In this document: one piece after another, positions 39,505-47,457 of the stretch
How the letters are laid out: each line of letters starts with the position of its first letter
Numbering within the stretch: the stretch's first letter is position 1
Assembly (NCBI GenBank): GCA_947488765.1
Contig: CANLAE010000011.1
Coordinates: 1 to 64,000 of the forward strand
Length of the DNA: 64,000 nucleotides
Direction: 5' to 3'
From: Chitinophagaceae bacterium
Lineage (GTDB): Bacteria > Bacteroidota > Bacteroidia > Chitinophagales > Chitinophagaceae
Program-made: the position numbers and the translations under genes
The notes under the pieces: generated by a model
Database searches by the model: none
What the model was told of the DNA's origin: nothing
Seen by the model: the letters and a program-made list of their open reading frames with translations, nothing else

Positions 39505-39790
39505 CTCCACTAGCGCAAGTGTTCCGCAGAAGCGGTTCTCTTGTGTTAAATAATTTTATCGGACTGTGCCCGAAATGCGTATTACAAAAGTTCAATAAAG
39601 TACTACAGTTCAAAGGCATGGGGATTGTAGCAAAGTAGCCCGCAGCTTTGCGAGGACTACATGCGAAAAGCCCCAAATGCACCTTGGCAAAGCGTTGCAG
39701 CTGATTGCCACAAAAAAAATGTTTGAAAGCAATACAAATTGTAAATAGAATTTTTATGCGATAAGGCAAATTATACATTTGCAAACAGAA
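39505..39790. other. Composition-shifted non-coding block
   Basis: About 285 bp noticeably richer in G+C than the neighbours, with local repeats and inverted segments such as gtagcccgcagctttgcgag and ggcaaagcgttgcagc. A 98-codon reverse-strand frame crosses it but its translation (many Cys, His, Pro, no domain) does not look like a gene. Shares tgcgctagtgg with the stretch at about 37886-37896. Probably a fragment of an intergenic repeat element. Confidence 0.45.
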
Positions 39791-39813
39791 TAAACTAGAC
39801 TGTAGACTACAAT

Positions 39814-40233
39814 TTATTCAGTAACAACAATTGCATCTTTAATTACAACATCACTTAAAAACCCTGTACAAAAGCCTTTAAGGCATATTTTAGATCCAAC
39901 TGTTGGTGATGTAGCGCTTGGTGATTGCAATGTGCAAAAAACATTTGCAAATGCATCATTAGATTTTATGGTAACAGTTGTTTTACCTTCCTGATCTTTT
40001 TTTACTTCACTTACTTCACCAACTATTTTCAGTGCTTTGTTCAGGTACTTTGCATTTGAAGCACTTTCATTTGTTTGATATTCAGTTACCAACTGGGTAG
40101 CAGCAATATCAATTGTTTTTTCTTCTGCTGCACTTCTGTGATGATTGGCAGAGTATACAAAAACATAATACCATGTTCCAGCTCCGGTAATAAGTCCTAA
40201 TAATAATAAGCTAAGTACTATTTTCTTTTTCAT
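39814..40233 (-). CDS. OB-fold (tRNA_anti-like) membrane-anchored protein
   Basis: A 139-residue protein with an N-terminal signal anchor (KIVLSLLLLGLITGAGTWYY) and an OB-fold domain of the tRNA_anti-like type at about 55-139 (KALKIVGEVSEVKK, TTVTIKSND, VGSKICLKGFCTGF). In Bacteroidota this domain occurs beside YceI and DUF5777 genes, as here. It is last in a four-gene reverse-strand operon; nucleic acid binding is not implied for an exported OB-fold. Confidence 0.78.
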   Translation of the reverse strand: MKKKIVLSLLLLGLITGAGTWYYVFVYSANHHRSAAEEKTIDIAATQLVTEYQTNESASNAKYLNKALKIVGEVSEVKKDQEGKTTVTIKSNDAFANVFCTLQSPSATSPTVGSKICLKGFCTGFLSDVVIKDAIVVTE

Positions 40234-40270
40234 AAAAATGATTAAAGCAACAAATAAGCCAAATAAATAA

Positions 40271-41281
40271 TTACCAACCTAACTTCTTTGCTTTTTTAAT
40301 AGTAAAAACACGAGCAATATTGAAACCAAAATGAATACCACCATCTTCCCAAGTATCAAGTGTTTCATTGATTACGGCTCTTTCGTTGATGCCTGTAGAG
40401 TTACTGAAATTTAACTGAAATACATGTCCGCCTGTTTCAATATCAACACCTAATGAAAAAGAATTTACATATCCATCTAATTTGGTAATACGAGGATAAT
40501 ACTCTGCTGTTAAATTTACACGCTTGGTAATACGTTGTCTTGCACCAATACCAATAGAATAATAATCGTTGGGATATTTATTCAAAGGAGCAGAATTATT
40601 ATAATGCACTAAAGTGGGAACTACTTGTAAAGAAAAATAATCACTCATTTTTCTTGCAATGATTAATTGATGGGCATACGTTAAACGATCTGTATAATGT
40701 ATAATATCATTTTGTGTAGCATCAAAATGAATAGTTTTCCAATGCATAGAAGCAACATAACTTACAGAAATAGGCATGTTTACTTTTCCGGTAGATTGAC
40801 GAAGCATTCTGTACTTAAAAAAACCATCATACGTTTTTTGATATTCACTTCTTCCAATACCCACCATTAAACGATTAGTAATGCCATAATCAACGCCCAT
40901 GCGCATCGTAGCTGCATCTAAGCCCCAAATTGCATAAGCCCCCTCATTTAAAGTTCCGAAACGATGGCTGATTTTAACATCCAAAACTCCCTTTGCTACA
41001 TTCTCAATAGAATGACCATTGATTAATCTTGTGGTTTTAAATGTTGCAGTGGTAAGGTCTGTTTCAGATTGTTTGCCCGATACATTTTGCTTGTCTAATT
41101 CTGCAAACAAATCGCCCGATGGTTTTACTGTTGTATCAACGGTTGTAGTTTGTTTTGATAGAGTTGATTTTTTTTCTGATTCCTTTTTACCCTTTTTATC
41201 TTGTGCCTTTGCACTTATTTGAATAAGAGAAATTGTAAAAATTAAAATTGTAAAAATGATATTTTTTTTATGATTGAACAT
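40271..41281 (-). CDS. DUF5777 beta-barrel-like outer-membrane protein
   Basis: A 336-residue exported protein: signal peptide to about residue 27 (ending SAKAQD), a Lys/Thr/Ser-rich linker with KKGKKESEKKS, then a beta-strand-rich domain (HRFGTLNEGAYAIWGLDAAT, MRMGVDYGITNRLMVGIGRS) and C-terminal strands with alternating aromatic residues. It fits DUF5777, predicted to form an outer-membrane barrel. Lies between YceI and the OB-fold gene with gaps under 40 bp. Confidence 0.83.
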   Translation of the reverse strand: MFNHKKNIIFTILIFTISLIQISAKAQDKKGKKESEKKSTLSKQTTTVDTTVKPSGDLFAELDKQNVSGKQSETDLTTATFKTTRLINGHSIENVAKGVLDVKISHRFGTLNEGAYAIWGLDAATMRMGVDYGITNRLMVGIGRSEYQKTYDGFFKYRMLRQSTGKVNMPISVSYVASMHWKTIHFDATQNDIIHYTDRLTYAHQLIIARKMSDYFSLQVVPTLVHYNNSAPLNKYPNDYYSIGIGARQRITKRVNLTAEYYPRITKLDGYVNSFSLGVDIETGGHVFQLNFSNSTGINERAVINETLDTWEDGGIHFGFNIARVFTIKKAKKLGW

Positions 41282-41320
41282 ATGATTGATATAATAAGTG
41301 AATAGAATGTAATTATAGAT

Positions 41321-41851
41321 TTATTGATATTCGCAGTTTACTGTTATTGCTGCTTCTTCAGCAATTTGTGAGCCTATATAACTTCCTGTTATAAAATCTT
41401 TCAACTTTATTTTAAATAAAGTTTTGATGGTAACCTTTCCATTGCTAACAGTTATAGTTCCAGGTGCGGTGATTTTTTTAGCTACTCCATGAATGGTAAG
41501 TGTACCATCTGCATTTACTGGATATGTTCCATTTTTTGTAAAGTTTACAGAAGCAATGTTAGATATATATCCTTTGAAATCTGCTTTAGGAAATTTTGTA
41601 CTTTCCATATAGTTTTCATTAAAATGATCTTCCATTAAACCATTGGCAAACTTGAAACTTTTAATCAACAGACTAAAAATCATCTGACCTGTGTTATCAA
41701 TAAACTTAGAATCTACTTGATTGTTTACTGCTTTAATATCCACCGTTGCAGAAGCATCAAAAGATATTTGTCCGGTTTTTGTGCTGTATGTTTTTTGTGC
41801 AAAAATACTTATGGACACAAGCATAAATATTGAAGCGAAAAATAGTTTCAT
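41321..41851 (-). CDS. YceI-family periplasmic protein
   Basis: A 176-residue exported protein: signal peptide to about residue 18 (SIFAQ), then a YceI lipocalin-like barrel (YSTKTGQISFDASA, MIFSLLIKSFKFANGLMEDH, STKFPKADFKGYI, GTLTIHGVAKKITAPG). YceI proteins bind isoprenoid-like lipids or quinones in the periplasm. Second in the operon, 19 bp after the lipoprotein gene. Confidence 0.92.
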   Translation of the reverse strand: MKLFFASIFMLVSISIFAQKTYSTKTGQISFDASATVDIKAVNNQVDSKFIDNTGQMIFSLLIKSFKFANGLMEDHFNENYMESTKFPKADFKGYISNIASVNFTKNGTYPVNADGTLTIHGVAKKITAPGTITVSNGKVTIKTLFKIKLKDFITGSYIGSQIAEEAAITVNCEYQ

Positions 41852-41870
41852 ATCAAAAAAATTTAAAAAT

Positions 41871-42764
41871 CTAATTATTTAATTTCCCTTGCGTAATCCA
41901 CAACTGAAATAAGTCTCTGAATAACCCACTTGAAACTTGAGTTGTTGGAACTGGAGATAAAGAAGAACCTTGAGGCATATTACCCGTAGGTTTTAATCTG
42001 CTATAAATGGCTGCACTTTCATTGTTAATTGTTGACCATTGAGTCCAGGTAGTATGAGAACCATGATGACATGTTGCACACTGATTACTTATTATCGGCA
42101 AAATATCTACACTAAATCTTACCAAATAAACAATGGTTAATGAATAGGTTGTAGATATTGAACCAACAGAGTTTGTTGCTTTTACGGTAATTGAATAAGT
42201 ACCAGGCGACATTGTATTTGCCCAGCTGATTACGCCAGAGGTAGCACTGATGGTAATTCCCGTAATTGCAGTGGTTAATGAATAAGTTATAGCTGCTCCT
42301 CCGGTATTAATAGATGGAGCAAGTGAACTGCCAGCCGTTCCCTGATTTACAGTACTTGAAGCAGGAGAATAAACAAAACTTGAAGGCGCTGTAGCAACAC
42401 CCGATGCATTTACATACAGGGTATATCGTGTACTATCAACCATTCCTTTTGTATTGGTTGCAACAATTCCCAAATTATAGGTTCCTTTCGGAACACTATT
42501 AGCCCAGCTGATTACACCATTGTTATCTAAAGAAAAACCTGTTGTAGGGACTGAAATTTTAAATGTAACAATGCCAACTACGGTATTTTTAATAATGGGA
42601 GAAACAGAACTTCCTGCTGTACCAACTATGATAGTTGAAGAAGAAGGCGAATAAGAAATTTTCAAAGTGTCTTTAGGAATATTGGGCATATCAACCTCTG
42701 CTTTATCGTAATGACAACTTGATATTACGCCAATGATAGAGAGTAAAATAATAAACTGTCTCAT
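41871..42764 (-). CDS. Lipoprotein with Ig-like repeats and a C-terminal CxxCH haem motif
   Basis: A 297-residue lipoprotein (signal FIILLSIIGVISSC, lipid Cys at 17). Two tandem putative Ig-type repeats cover about 36-120 and 130-212: each has SPSS/SPAS...GTAGSS and GVISWAN with a following GTY. The last 80 residues carry CATCHHG, a c-type haem motif, in a region that resembles the cytochrome-like domain of surface lipoproteins. It leads the reverse-strand operon with YceI, DUF5777 and OB-fold genes; together they look like an envelope electron-transfer or binding module, but this is inferred. Confidence 0.82.
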   Translation of the reverse strand: MRQFIILLSIIGVISSCHYDKAEVDMPNIPKDTLKISYSPSSSTIIVGTAGSSVSPIIKNTVVGIVTFKISVPTTGFSLDNNGVISWANSVPKGTYNLGIVATNTKGMVDSTRYTLYVNASGVATAPSSFVYSPASSTVNQGTAGSSLAPSINTGGAAITYSLTTAITGITISATSGVISWANTMSPGTYSITVKATNSVGSISTTYSLTIVYLVRFSVDILPIISNQCATCHHGSHTTWTQWSTINNESAAIYSRLKPTGNMPQGSSLSPVPTTQVSSGLFRDLFQLWITQGKLNN

Positions 42765-42920
42765 TTTTATTATGATTTTAAGACTACAATGTAAAGTTTT
42801 TGTACGAAAAAGAACCTATTTGTTGGTGAATTAAATCAAATTAACACTAATTCAAAATTATTGAATTACTTGTTAAATCTACTGATCTTTATCAATGTTC
42901 TATTGGATTTAAAAAATAAA

Positions 42921-42949
42921 AAAAGGCTTCAATTGCTTGAAACCTTTTT
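42921..42949 (-). terminator. Terminator downstream of the tRNA-Val fragment
   Basis: 12-bp stem (one U-G pair on the reverse strand; arms 42921-42932 and 42937-42948) with a 4-nt loop and a T-rich tract on the reverse strand. It sits in the position of a tRNA terminator relative to the truncated tRNA copy and was probably the original terminator of the tRNA-Val gene. Confidence 0.7.
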
Positions 42950-42950
42950 T

Positions 42951-42996
42951 GTGGGAGTTGACGGGGTCGAACCGCCGACCCTCTGCTTGTAAGGCA
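42951..42996 (-). pseudogene. tRNA-Val 3' fragment (46 bp), probable att site
   Basis: Identical over 46 bp to 45579-45624. It covers the 3' part of tRNA-Val: anticodon loop with TAC, variable loop, T arm and acceptor 3' strand, and lacks the 5' part (D arm and acceptor 5' strand). The match stops inside the anticodon stem. This is the product expected at the far end of an element integrated into a tRNA gene. Confidence 0.85.
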
Positions 42997-43148
42997 ACCC
43001 ACATATAATTATTGATATTTACGTTTTGATAATAAATTACCCAGAAGATTTTGGAAATATAATTTTAGATGTTACAACAAAGGGAATTTTTCAATATTTA
43101 TTAATTATTATTTTTCTTTATTTTTAATTCTAAAACAAACTAACTGTT

Positions 43149-45188
43149 ATGAAAAAAATATGTTTCTCATTACTCTTTTTTTTATTCAATATAAATGGCA
43201 ATTCACAAATAATTATAAATACTGATACTATAATACGAGAAAATAATTATTGTGAGTTCAACGGAAAAAATATTAGTAGTAGTGCAACTTATTATCAAGG
43301 TAATTGCCAAGGTAACCAAGCAAATGGTTTTGGAACTTTACAGTTTGAAAATGGAACTTTAATGAAAGGTTATTTTACTAATAATAAAATTCAAGACCTG
43401 TATTTAGACTATTTATTTCAAAAAGAAAAATTGGTCGTAATTGGTCCAAATCAAGGATTTCTTCTTCATGGTCCTTGTATGTATATTAGAAATAACAATA
43501 TGGTTACTTTGGAAAATTTTAGCAATGGAAAATGGTTTAGTAATCGAATGGATTCATATACTATACCATCGCCTTCTGAAAAAGTTGAAGATATTTTAGC
43601 AATAAATACTGAAATTACTAACGATGGTGGCATCAACATCCCAAATACCAATTCTGTGCTGTTTATTTCATGTAAAAAGCCAAATAAAAAACGTGGTAAG
43701 GATTACAATGTTTTTTGGATTACACAATACGATATAGATAAAAACAAGGTTATAAATCAATTCGGTAATTATGATAACCCTATTTCTTATTCAGGAATTC
43801 CAGAATTTGTCACTTTTGATTCATTAAATAAGATTGCTTATTTCAAATTCATTAATGAAAAAAAATCAATTATATATGTTAAATGCAACTTAAACAACGG
43901 GCAAAAATCATTAATAAACACATTTGTAAAACCTATAACTGAATCTATTCGATTTGAACAAAAGTTGTATAACAGTGATTTTGAAAACTATCATGCAATA
44001 GGCAGAATTTATTTTACTAGTGATTTAAAGAATAAATATATTTTACTGAAGGATAGTTCTTATGTAAAAATATATTGTAAATACAACCCATTTTTGAATT
44101 CTAGTGATACAAGTCATGGAAGTATAATAATAAAATATTCTAAAAAACATGAGATTTTACAAAAAAAAATATTGCCAAACATTAATATATATGATTTTTG
44201 TATCGATGAAAAAAGCAATAGAATGGCTATTAATTCAAGGGATAATGAACATGTTTATTTAGAGTATTACAGCCTTAATAATTTTCTAAAATTATCGACT
44301 GTTTTTGCAAAAAAAACTAATAGTGATAATCCAATATTATTAGGAAAAGTTTCTTTTTCGAAAAATGGAATTTATTTGTTTTATCAAACTGGTTCATCCG
44401 GGGCACTAGGTACAACTATTTTTCTAAATAATAATTTATATTATGGGGTTGCGGGTGAAATTTTGGCCGAAAGCGAAAATGATAATGTTGTAATTACAAA
44501 TATTGATGATAATATTCTTGCTTTTGATCTCGAAAAAAAGAGAATTATTTGGCGTTATGATTTAGGTGTCGAAAGTCATGCAGTTTTTACAAATTCAAAC
44601 AATAACAATCTCTATATTATCAAGTGGAATACAAAATCAGATAAATTCTATTTTTTAAAATTTAAACTACCCAATCCTATAATTAATTTAAATTACTTTG
44701 TTCAAAAAGCAGATTTAAACTCAACTATAAATCAGGAAATTGAAGAAATAAAAATCAATGATTTAGACAAAAATGCTGACAAAACAAAGAACTTAATTAA
44801 ACCGAATAAAACAGTATATGAGCAGAAAAAAATGCCAACAGAAATAAAATATCAATACAACAAAACATCTGTAACAACTTGTAAATGGTGCAAAAAAAGA
44901 TTTAACTGTGAAAAAAATTCTAATGAGGCTATAGAATTAGGAAAATCTTTTTCAGCTGAAATGTACAAAATGGCACTTCAAAATAGAAACTCGGATGAAG
45001 TTATGAGCAAAAATTTAAATGATGCAAAAAAGAGGTACGGAGTTGAGGATAACCCAGAAATTGACAATTTTGTAATGAACAAAGTTGATAAATATTTAAA
45101 AGAAATGTTGGTTATTAATATTTATAATTGTCCTGAATTTTGTTCGTTAAAATGTGAAACTGAATTTAATTTTTATAAAAATCATTAA
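43149..45188 (+). CDS. Exported MORN/propeller-like protein with C-terminal zinc-finger-like motif
   Basis: A 679-residue protein of unknown function. Seen: a signal peptide (MKKICFSLLFFLFNINGNSQ); a MORN-like repeat at about 55-80 (GFGTLQFENGTLMKGYF); from about 140 to 510, propeller-like strands with repeated short blades (FDSLNKIAYFKF, DEKSNRMAINS, ILAFDLEKKRIIWRYDLG); a lysine/asparagine-rich linker; and a Cys-rich C-terminus with CKWCKKRFNC and CPEFCSLKC, spacing like a treble-clef zinc finger. Signal peptide plus zinc finger is an odd combination. It is the only gene in the tRNA-Val-flanked segment. Confidence 0.75.
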   Translation: MKKICFSLLFFLFNINGNSQIIINTDTIIRENNYCEFNGKNISSSATYYQGNCQGNQANGFGTLQFENGTLMKGYFTNNKIQDLYLDYLFQKEKLVVIGPNQGFLLHGPCMYIRNNNMVTLENFSNGKWFSNRMDSYTIPSPSEKVEDILAINTEITNDGGINIPNTNSVLFISCKKPNKKRGKDYNVFWITQYDIDKNKVINQFGNYDNPISYSGIPEFVTFDSLNKIAYFKFINEKKSIIYVKCNLNNGQKSLINTFVKPITESIRFEQKLYNSDFENYHAIGRIYFTSDLKNKYILLKDSSYVKIYCKYNPFLNSSDTSHGSIIIKYSKKHEILQKKILPNINIYDFCIDEKSNRMAINSRDNEHVYLEYYSLNNFLKLSTVFAKKTNSDNPILLGKVSFSKNGIYLFYQTGSSGALGTTIFLNNNLYYGVAGEILAESENDNVVITNIDDNILAFDLEKKRIIWRYDLGVESHAVFTNSNNNNLYIIKWNTKSDKFYFLKFKLPNPIINLNYFVQKADLNSTINQEIEEIKINDLDKNADKTKNLIKPNKTVYEQKKMPTEIKYQYNKTSVTTCKWCKKRFNCEKNSNEAIELGKSFSAEMYKMALQNRNSDEVMSKNLNDAKKRYGVEDNPEIDNFVMNKVDKYLKEMLVINIYNCPEFCSLKCETEFNFYKNH

Positions 45189-45536
45189 TTACATTCTGTA
45201 TAAATCATCAACATATTGTGAAAAAATTTCAGAAAGAGATAATTGCTTAAAATATTTTAATCACAATTCTATCGATCAACTGCACCATTAAGATTTTTGG
45301 TAGCCAAATTAAGAGAAATTATTAACGATAAAAAAGAATAAAAATTTAAATTCAAGTAATATTTAAAAAATTGGATTTTAGTACAGTTACATATGAAAAT
45401 ATTTGCACTAGTTTAGGGTGAAAGATAAATATATTTATGATTGTAGGTTAATAATGAAGGGTTTTATTCAATTTTTTTAAAACAAAACGAAAGGTTTCAA
45501 AGGCTAAAAACAGCTAAATGTTTAAACCAGAAAATA
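45189..45536. other. Non-coding part of the tRNA-Val-flanked segment
   Basis: About 350 bp with stops in all frames. One short frame (about 45280-45345) gives a protein-like string, LRFLVAKLREIINDKK, but is only some 25 codons between stops; it could be a decayed gene end. No repeat or tRNA seen. Confidence 0.4.
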
Positions 45537-45570
45537 AACAAGGGTTTCAGTTTTCACTGAAACCCTTGTT
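45537..45570 (-). terminator. tRNA-Val terminator
   Basis: Perfect 15-bp stem (aacaagggtttcagt / actgaaacccttgtt) with a 4-nt loop and T-rich tract on the reverse strand, 9 bp past the tRNA 3' end. Different in sequence from the terminator at 42921-42949. Confidence 0.9.
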
Positions 45571-45579
45571 GTTGTTGAG

Positions 45580-45654
45580 TGGGAGTTGACGGGGTCGAAC
45601 CGCCGACCCTCTGCTTGTAAGGCAGATGCTCTAAACCAACTGAGCTAAACTCCC
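45580..45654 (-). tRNA. tRNA-Val (TAC)
   Basis: A 75-nt cloverleaf with acceptor stem GGGAGTT / AACTCCC, anticodon TAC in loop CTTACAA, and normal D and T arms. CCA is not encoded. Its 3' part is duplicated at 42951-42996. Confidence 0.96.
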
Positions 45655-45671
45655 TTTCATTAATCGGAGTG

Positions 45672-45703
45672 CAAAAATAGGGGCTTAGATACATTAGACA
45701 AAA
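45672..45703 (-). promoter_or_regulatory. Promoter of tRNA-Val
   Basis: On the reverse strand TTTTTG (-33, ending at 45699), a 19-bp spacer and TATTTTTG (45672-45679), a perfect -7 match, 17 bp before the tRNA 5' end. Confidence 0.85.
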
Positions 45704-45839
45704 ATATTTTTTACTTTTTTAATTGAAATATTTAATTCAAGTTGAATTTATACGTAAAAGCAAGAAATAAATTTTAGAAAATATGGTTTTACGCTAAAAA
45801 TATTATTGCAACTCAGTTTATTATTGAATCTACAGTTAT

Positions 45840-45847
45840 TACTTTTG
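45840..45847 (+). promoter_or_regulatory. clpS promoter -7 box (possibly leaderless)
   Basis: TACTTTTG matches TAnnTTTG and ends only four bases before the clpS ATG (45852), which would place the transcript start at or next to the start codon. Confidence 0.5.
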
Positions 45848-45851
45848 CAGC

Positions 45852-46157
45852 ATGCCGAGTTGGAACAATCAAACTGAATACTCAGAAAAATCTGATGTAG
45901 CTATTTTAGAGTCTACTTCCTTTCCATTTTCATTAATTGTATGGAATGATGAGGTTAATACATTCGATTGGGTGATACGAACACTGATAGAAGTTTGTGA
46001 GCATTCGGAAGAACAAGCAGAACAGTGTGCTATGTTGATTCACTTCAAAGGAAAGTATGCTGTAAAAAATGGTGATTACGACACTTTAAAACCAATGTGT
46101 AACAGTATAACCGAACGTGGCATTGGCGCTACAATAGAAGAAACTGTTGGTAGTTAA
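45852..46157 (+). CDS. clpS: ATP-dependent Clp protease adaptor ClpS
   Basis: A 101-residue adaptor that delivers N-degron substrates to ClpA/ClpC. The core LIVWNDEVNTFDWVI carries the conserved N/D pocket residues, and HFKGKYAV is the following substrate-pocket histidine region. The N-terminal extension is longer than in E. coli. It is followed after 35 bp by aat, whose product creates the N-degrons ClpS recognises. Confidence 0.94.
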   Translation: MPSWNNQTEYSEKSDVAILESTSFPFSLIVWNDEVNTFDWVIRTLIEVCEHSEEQAEQCAMLIHFKGKYAVKNGDYDTLKPMCNSITERGIGATIEETVGS

Positions 46158-46192
46158 AAAAATCTTTTTCTTTCCTACTACAAACAACAATA

Positions 46193-46834
46193 GTGCTTCA
46201 TATCCTTACAGAAAAATTATGGTTTCCTCCAGCTGAAGATGCAATGTCAGATGGGCTTTTGGCAATGGGAGGAGATTTAAATACCGACCGATTATTATTA
46301 GCTTACAAATCTGGTATTTTTCCATGGTACGATAATGATTTGCCGTTGTGGTGGCATCCTGATCCTCGCTTTGTTTTATTTCCAAATGAATTAATTGTCA
46401 GCAAAAGCATGAAGCAATTAATCAAACAAAAAGCATTTCAGTTTACAACCAATACTGCATTTGAAGCAGTGATTAATAATTGCAAAACCATTAGCAGAAA
46501 AGATCAGGATGGTACATGGATAAATGAAGATGTAAAAAAGGCTTATTGTCAATTACACAAAATGGGTGTTGCACACAGTGCAGAAGTTTGGAGCAATGGA
46601 AAACTCGTAGGAGGCTTGTATGGCATACGTTTGGGTAAAATTTTCTTCGGAGAAAGTATGTTTAGCAACCAAAGCAATGCCAGCAAATATGCATTTATTC
46701 AGTATGTAGAAATATTAAAAAAGGAAGGTGTTGTAATGATAGATTGCCAAGTATATACATCACATTTAGAAAGCCTTGGAGCAATAATGATTGCAAGAAA
46801 TGAGTTTATGGAAATACTGAAAAGCAATATATAA
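46193..46834 (+). CDS. aat: Leucyl/phenylalanyl-tRNA-protein transferase
   Basis: A 213-residue enzyme that adds Leu or Phe to proteins with N-terminal Lys or Arg. Seen: WFPPAEDAMSDGLLAMGGDL, YKSGIFPWY, WWHPDPRFVLFP and GGLYGIRLGKIFFGESMFS, all family hallmarks. GTG 46193 is the start. Functional partner of the adjacent clpS; together they form the bacterial N-end rule pathway. Confidence 0.96.
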   Translation: MLHILTEKLWFPPAEDAMSDGLLAMGGDLNTDRLLLAYKSGIFPWYDNDLPLWWHPDPRFVLFPNELIVSKSMKQLIKQKAFQFTTNTAFEAVINNCKTISRKDQDGTWINEDVKKAYCQLHKMGVAHSAEVWSNGKLVGGLYGIRLGKIFFGESMFSNQSNASKYAFIQYVEILKKEGVVMIDCQVYTSHLESLGAIMIARNEFMEILKSNI

Positions 46835-46864
46835 TCATGTTTCCGCTACTTTTTCCAAGCCATA

Positions 46865-47302
46865 TCAATCATCGTATCTCTTCTTTTTTTCTTCCTTGTA
46901 TTCCAATTGCTCTAATAAAGATTCTGCTGTTGGATTTTTTGTAACAGTTACTGCAACCTGAAACAATGCAATGAATAAACCAATTGAAGTAAGTAACTCT
47001 CCCCATGTAATCCAGTAACCCCAAAAGTTGTAAATCTTCGCCAGTTCGGGATGCCTTGAATGATAAATTATTTCTACGGCTTTATTCTCAGTTAAATTTC
47101 TGAAGACGTAGCTTGCATCAACAGCATATTGTTTTGTATTTACTTCAAAAACAGCCTTCGGAATTTTTTGTTGTGTTGCACTATCCAAACGATAATGAAT
47201 AGTTGCACCTAGTGTTTCACCATCAAAATAATCTGGTTCTCTGCTGTAAAAAATATACAACGAAAAACAAACAACGTATAAAAAAATCAACCCTTTGTAC
47301 AT
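46865..47302 (-). CDS. DUF3592-like small membrane protein
   Basis: A 145-residue protein with an N-terminal hydrophobic segment (about 4-19), a central beta-rich domain of about 70 residues with a VEIIYHSRHPELAKI stretch (like the VxYxPxNP strand of DUF3592), and a second hydrophobic segment (about 95-117), ending in a charged tail. It lies between aat and the divergent epimerase gene. Function unknown. Confidence 0.65.
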   Translation of the reverse strand: MYKGLIFLYVVCFSLYIFYSREPDYFDGETLGATIHYRLDSATQQKIPKAVFEVNTKQYAVDASYVFRNLTENKAVEIIYHSRHPELAKIYNFWGYWITWGELLTSIGLFIALFQVAVTVTKNPTAESLLEQLEYKEEKKKRYDD

Positions 47303-47457
47303 GCTGCGAAATTAATCTTTGAGATGTTAATACAAACAGTTTGTTGAATTAGTCAGAAATTAAACGAAGTCATTAATAAATTTCAAATTTGAACAAACTA
47401 AAATGATTGTGTGTTTAAACTATACAAATTGTATTTTTAATTTTTTATACTAAAATT

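Larger units (their letters stand above)
42951..45624. mobile_element. Probable integrated element bounded by tRNA-Val direct repeats
   Basis: The segment between two identical 46-bp direct repeats (42951-42996 and 45579-45624) holds one large gene (43149-45188) and two non-coding flanks. The intact tRNA is at the right end and the displaced 3' fragment at the left, as site-specific integration into the 3' half of a reverse-strand tRNA gene predicts. No recombinase, replication or relaxase gene is present, so it would depend on one in trans or be a decayed remnant. An alternative is tandem duplication of the tRNA followed by decay of one copy. Confidence 0.6.

Noticed and set aside
39488-39784. 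98-codon reverse-strand reading frame
   Set aside because: It lies in a repeat-like, composition-shifted block; the translation is Cys/His/Pro-rich with no domain, and it overlaps the start of a more protein-like short frame. Treated as non-coding.
37514-39790. tRNA-Ser as an integration site for the neighbouring accessory genes
   Set aside because: I looked for a second copy of the tRNA-Ser 3' end further right and found none; the tRNA has its own terminator close by.
45280-45345. Short string LRFLVAKLREIINDKK as a recombinase remnant
   Set aside because: Only about 25 codons between stops and no match to tyrosine or serine recombinase motifs; too little to call.
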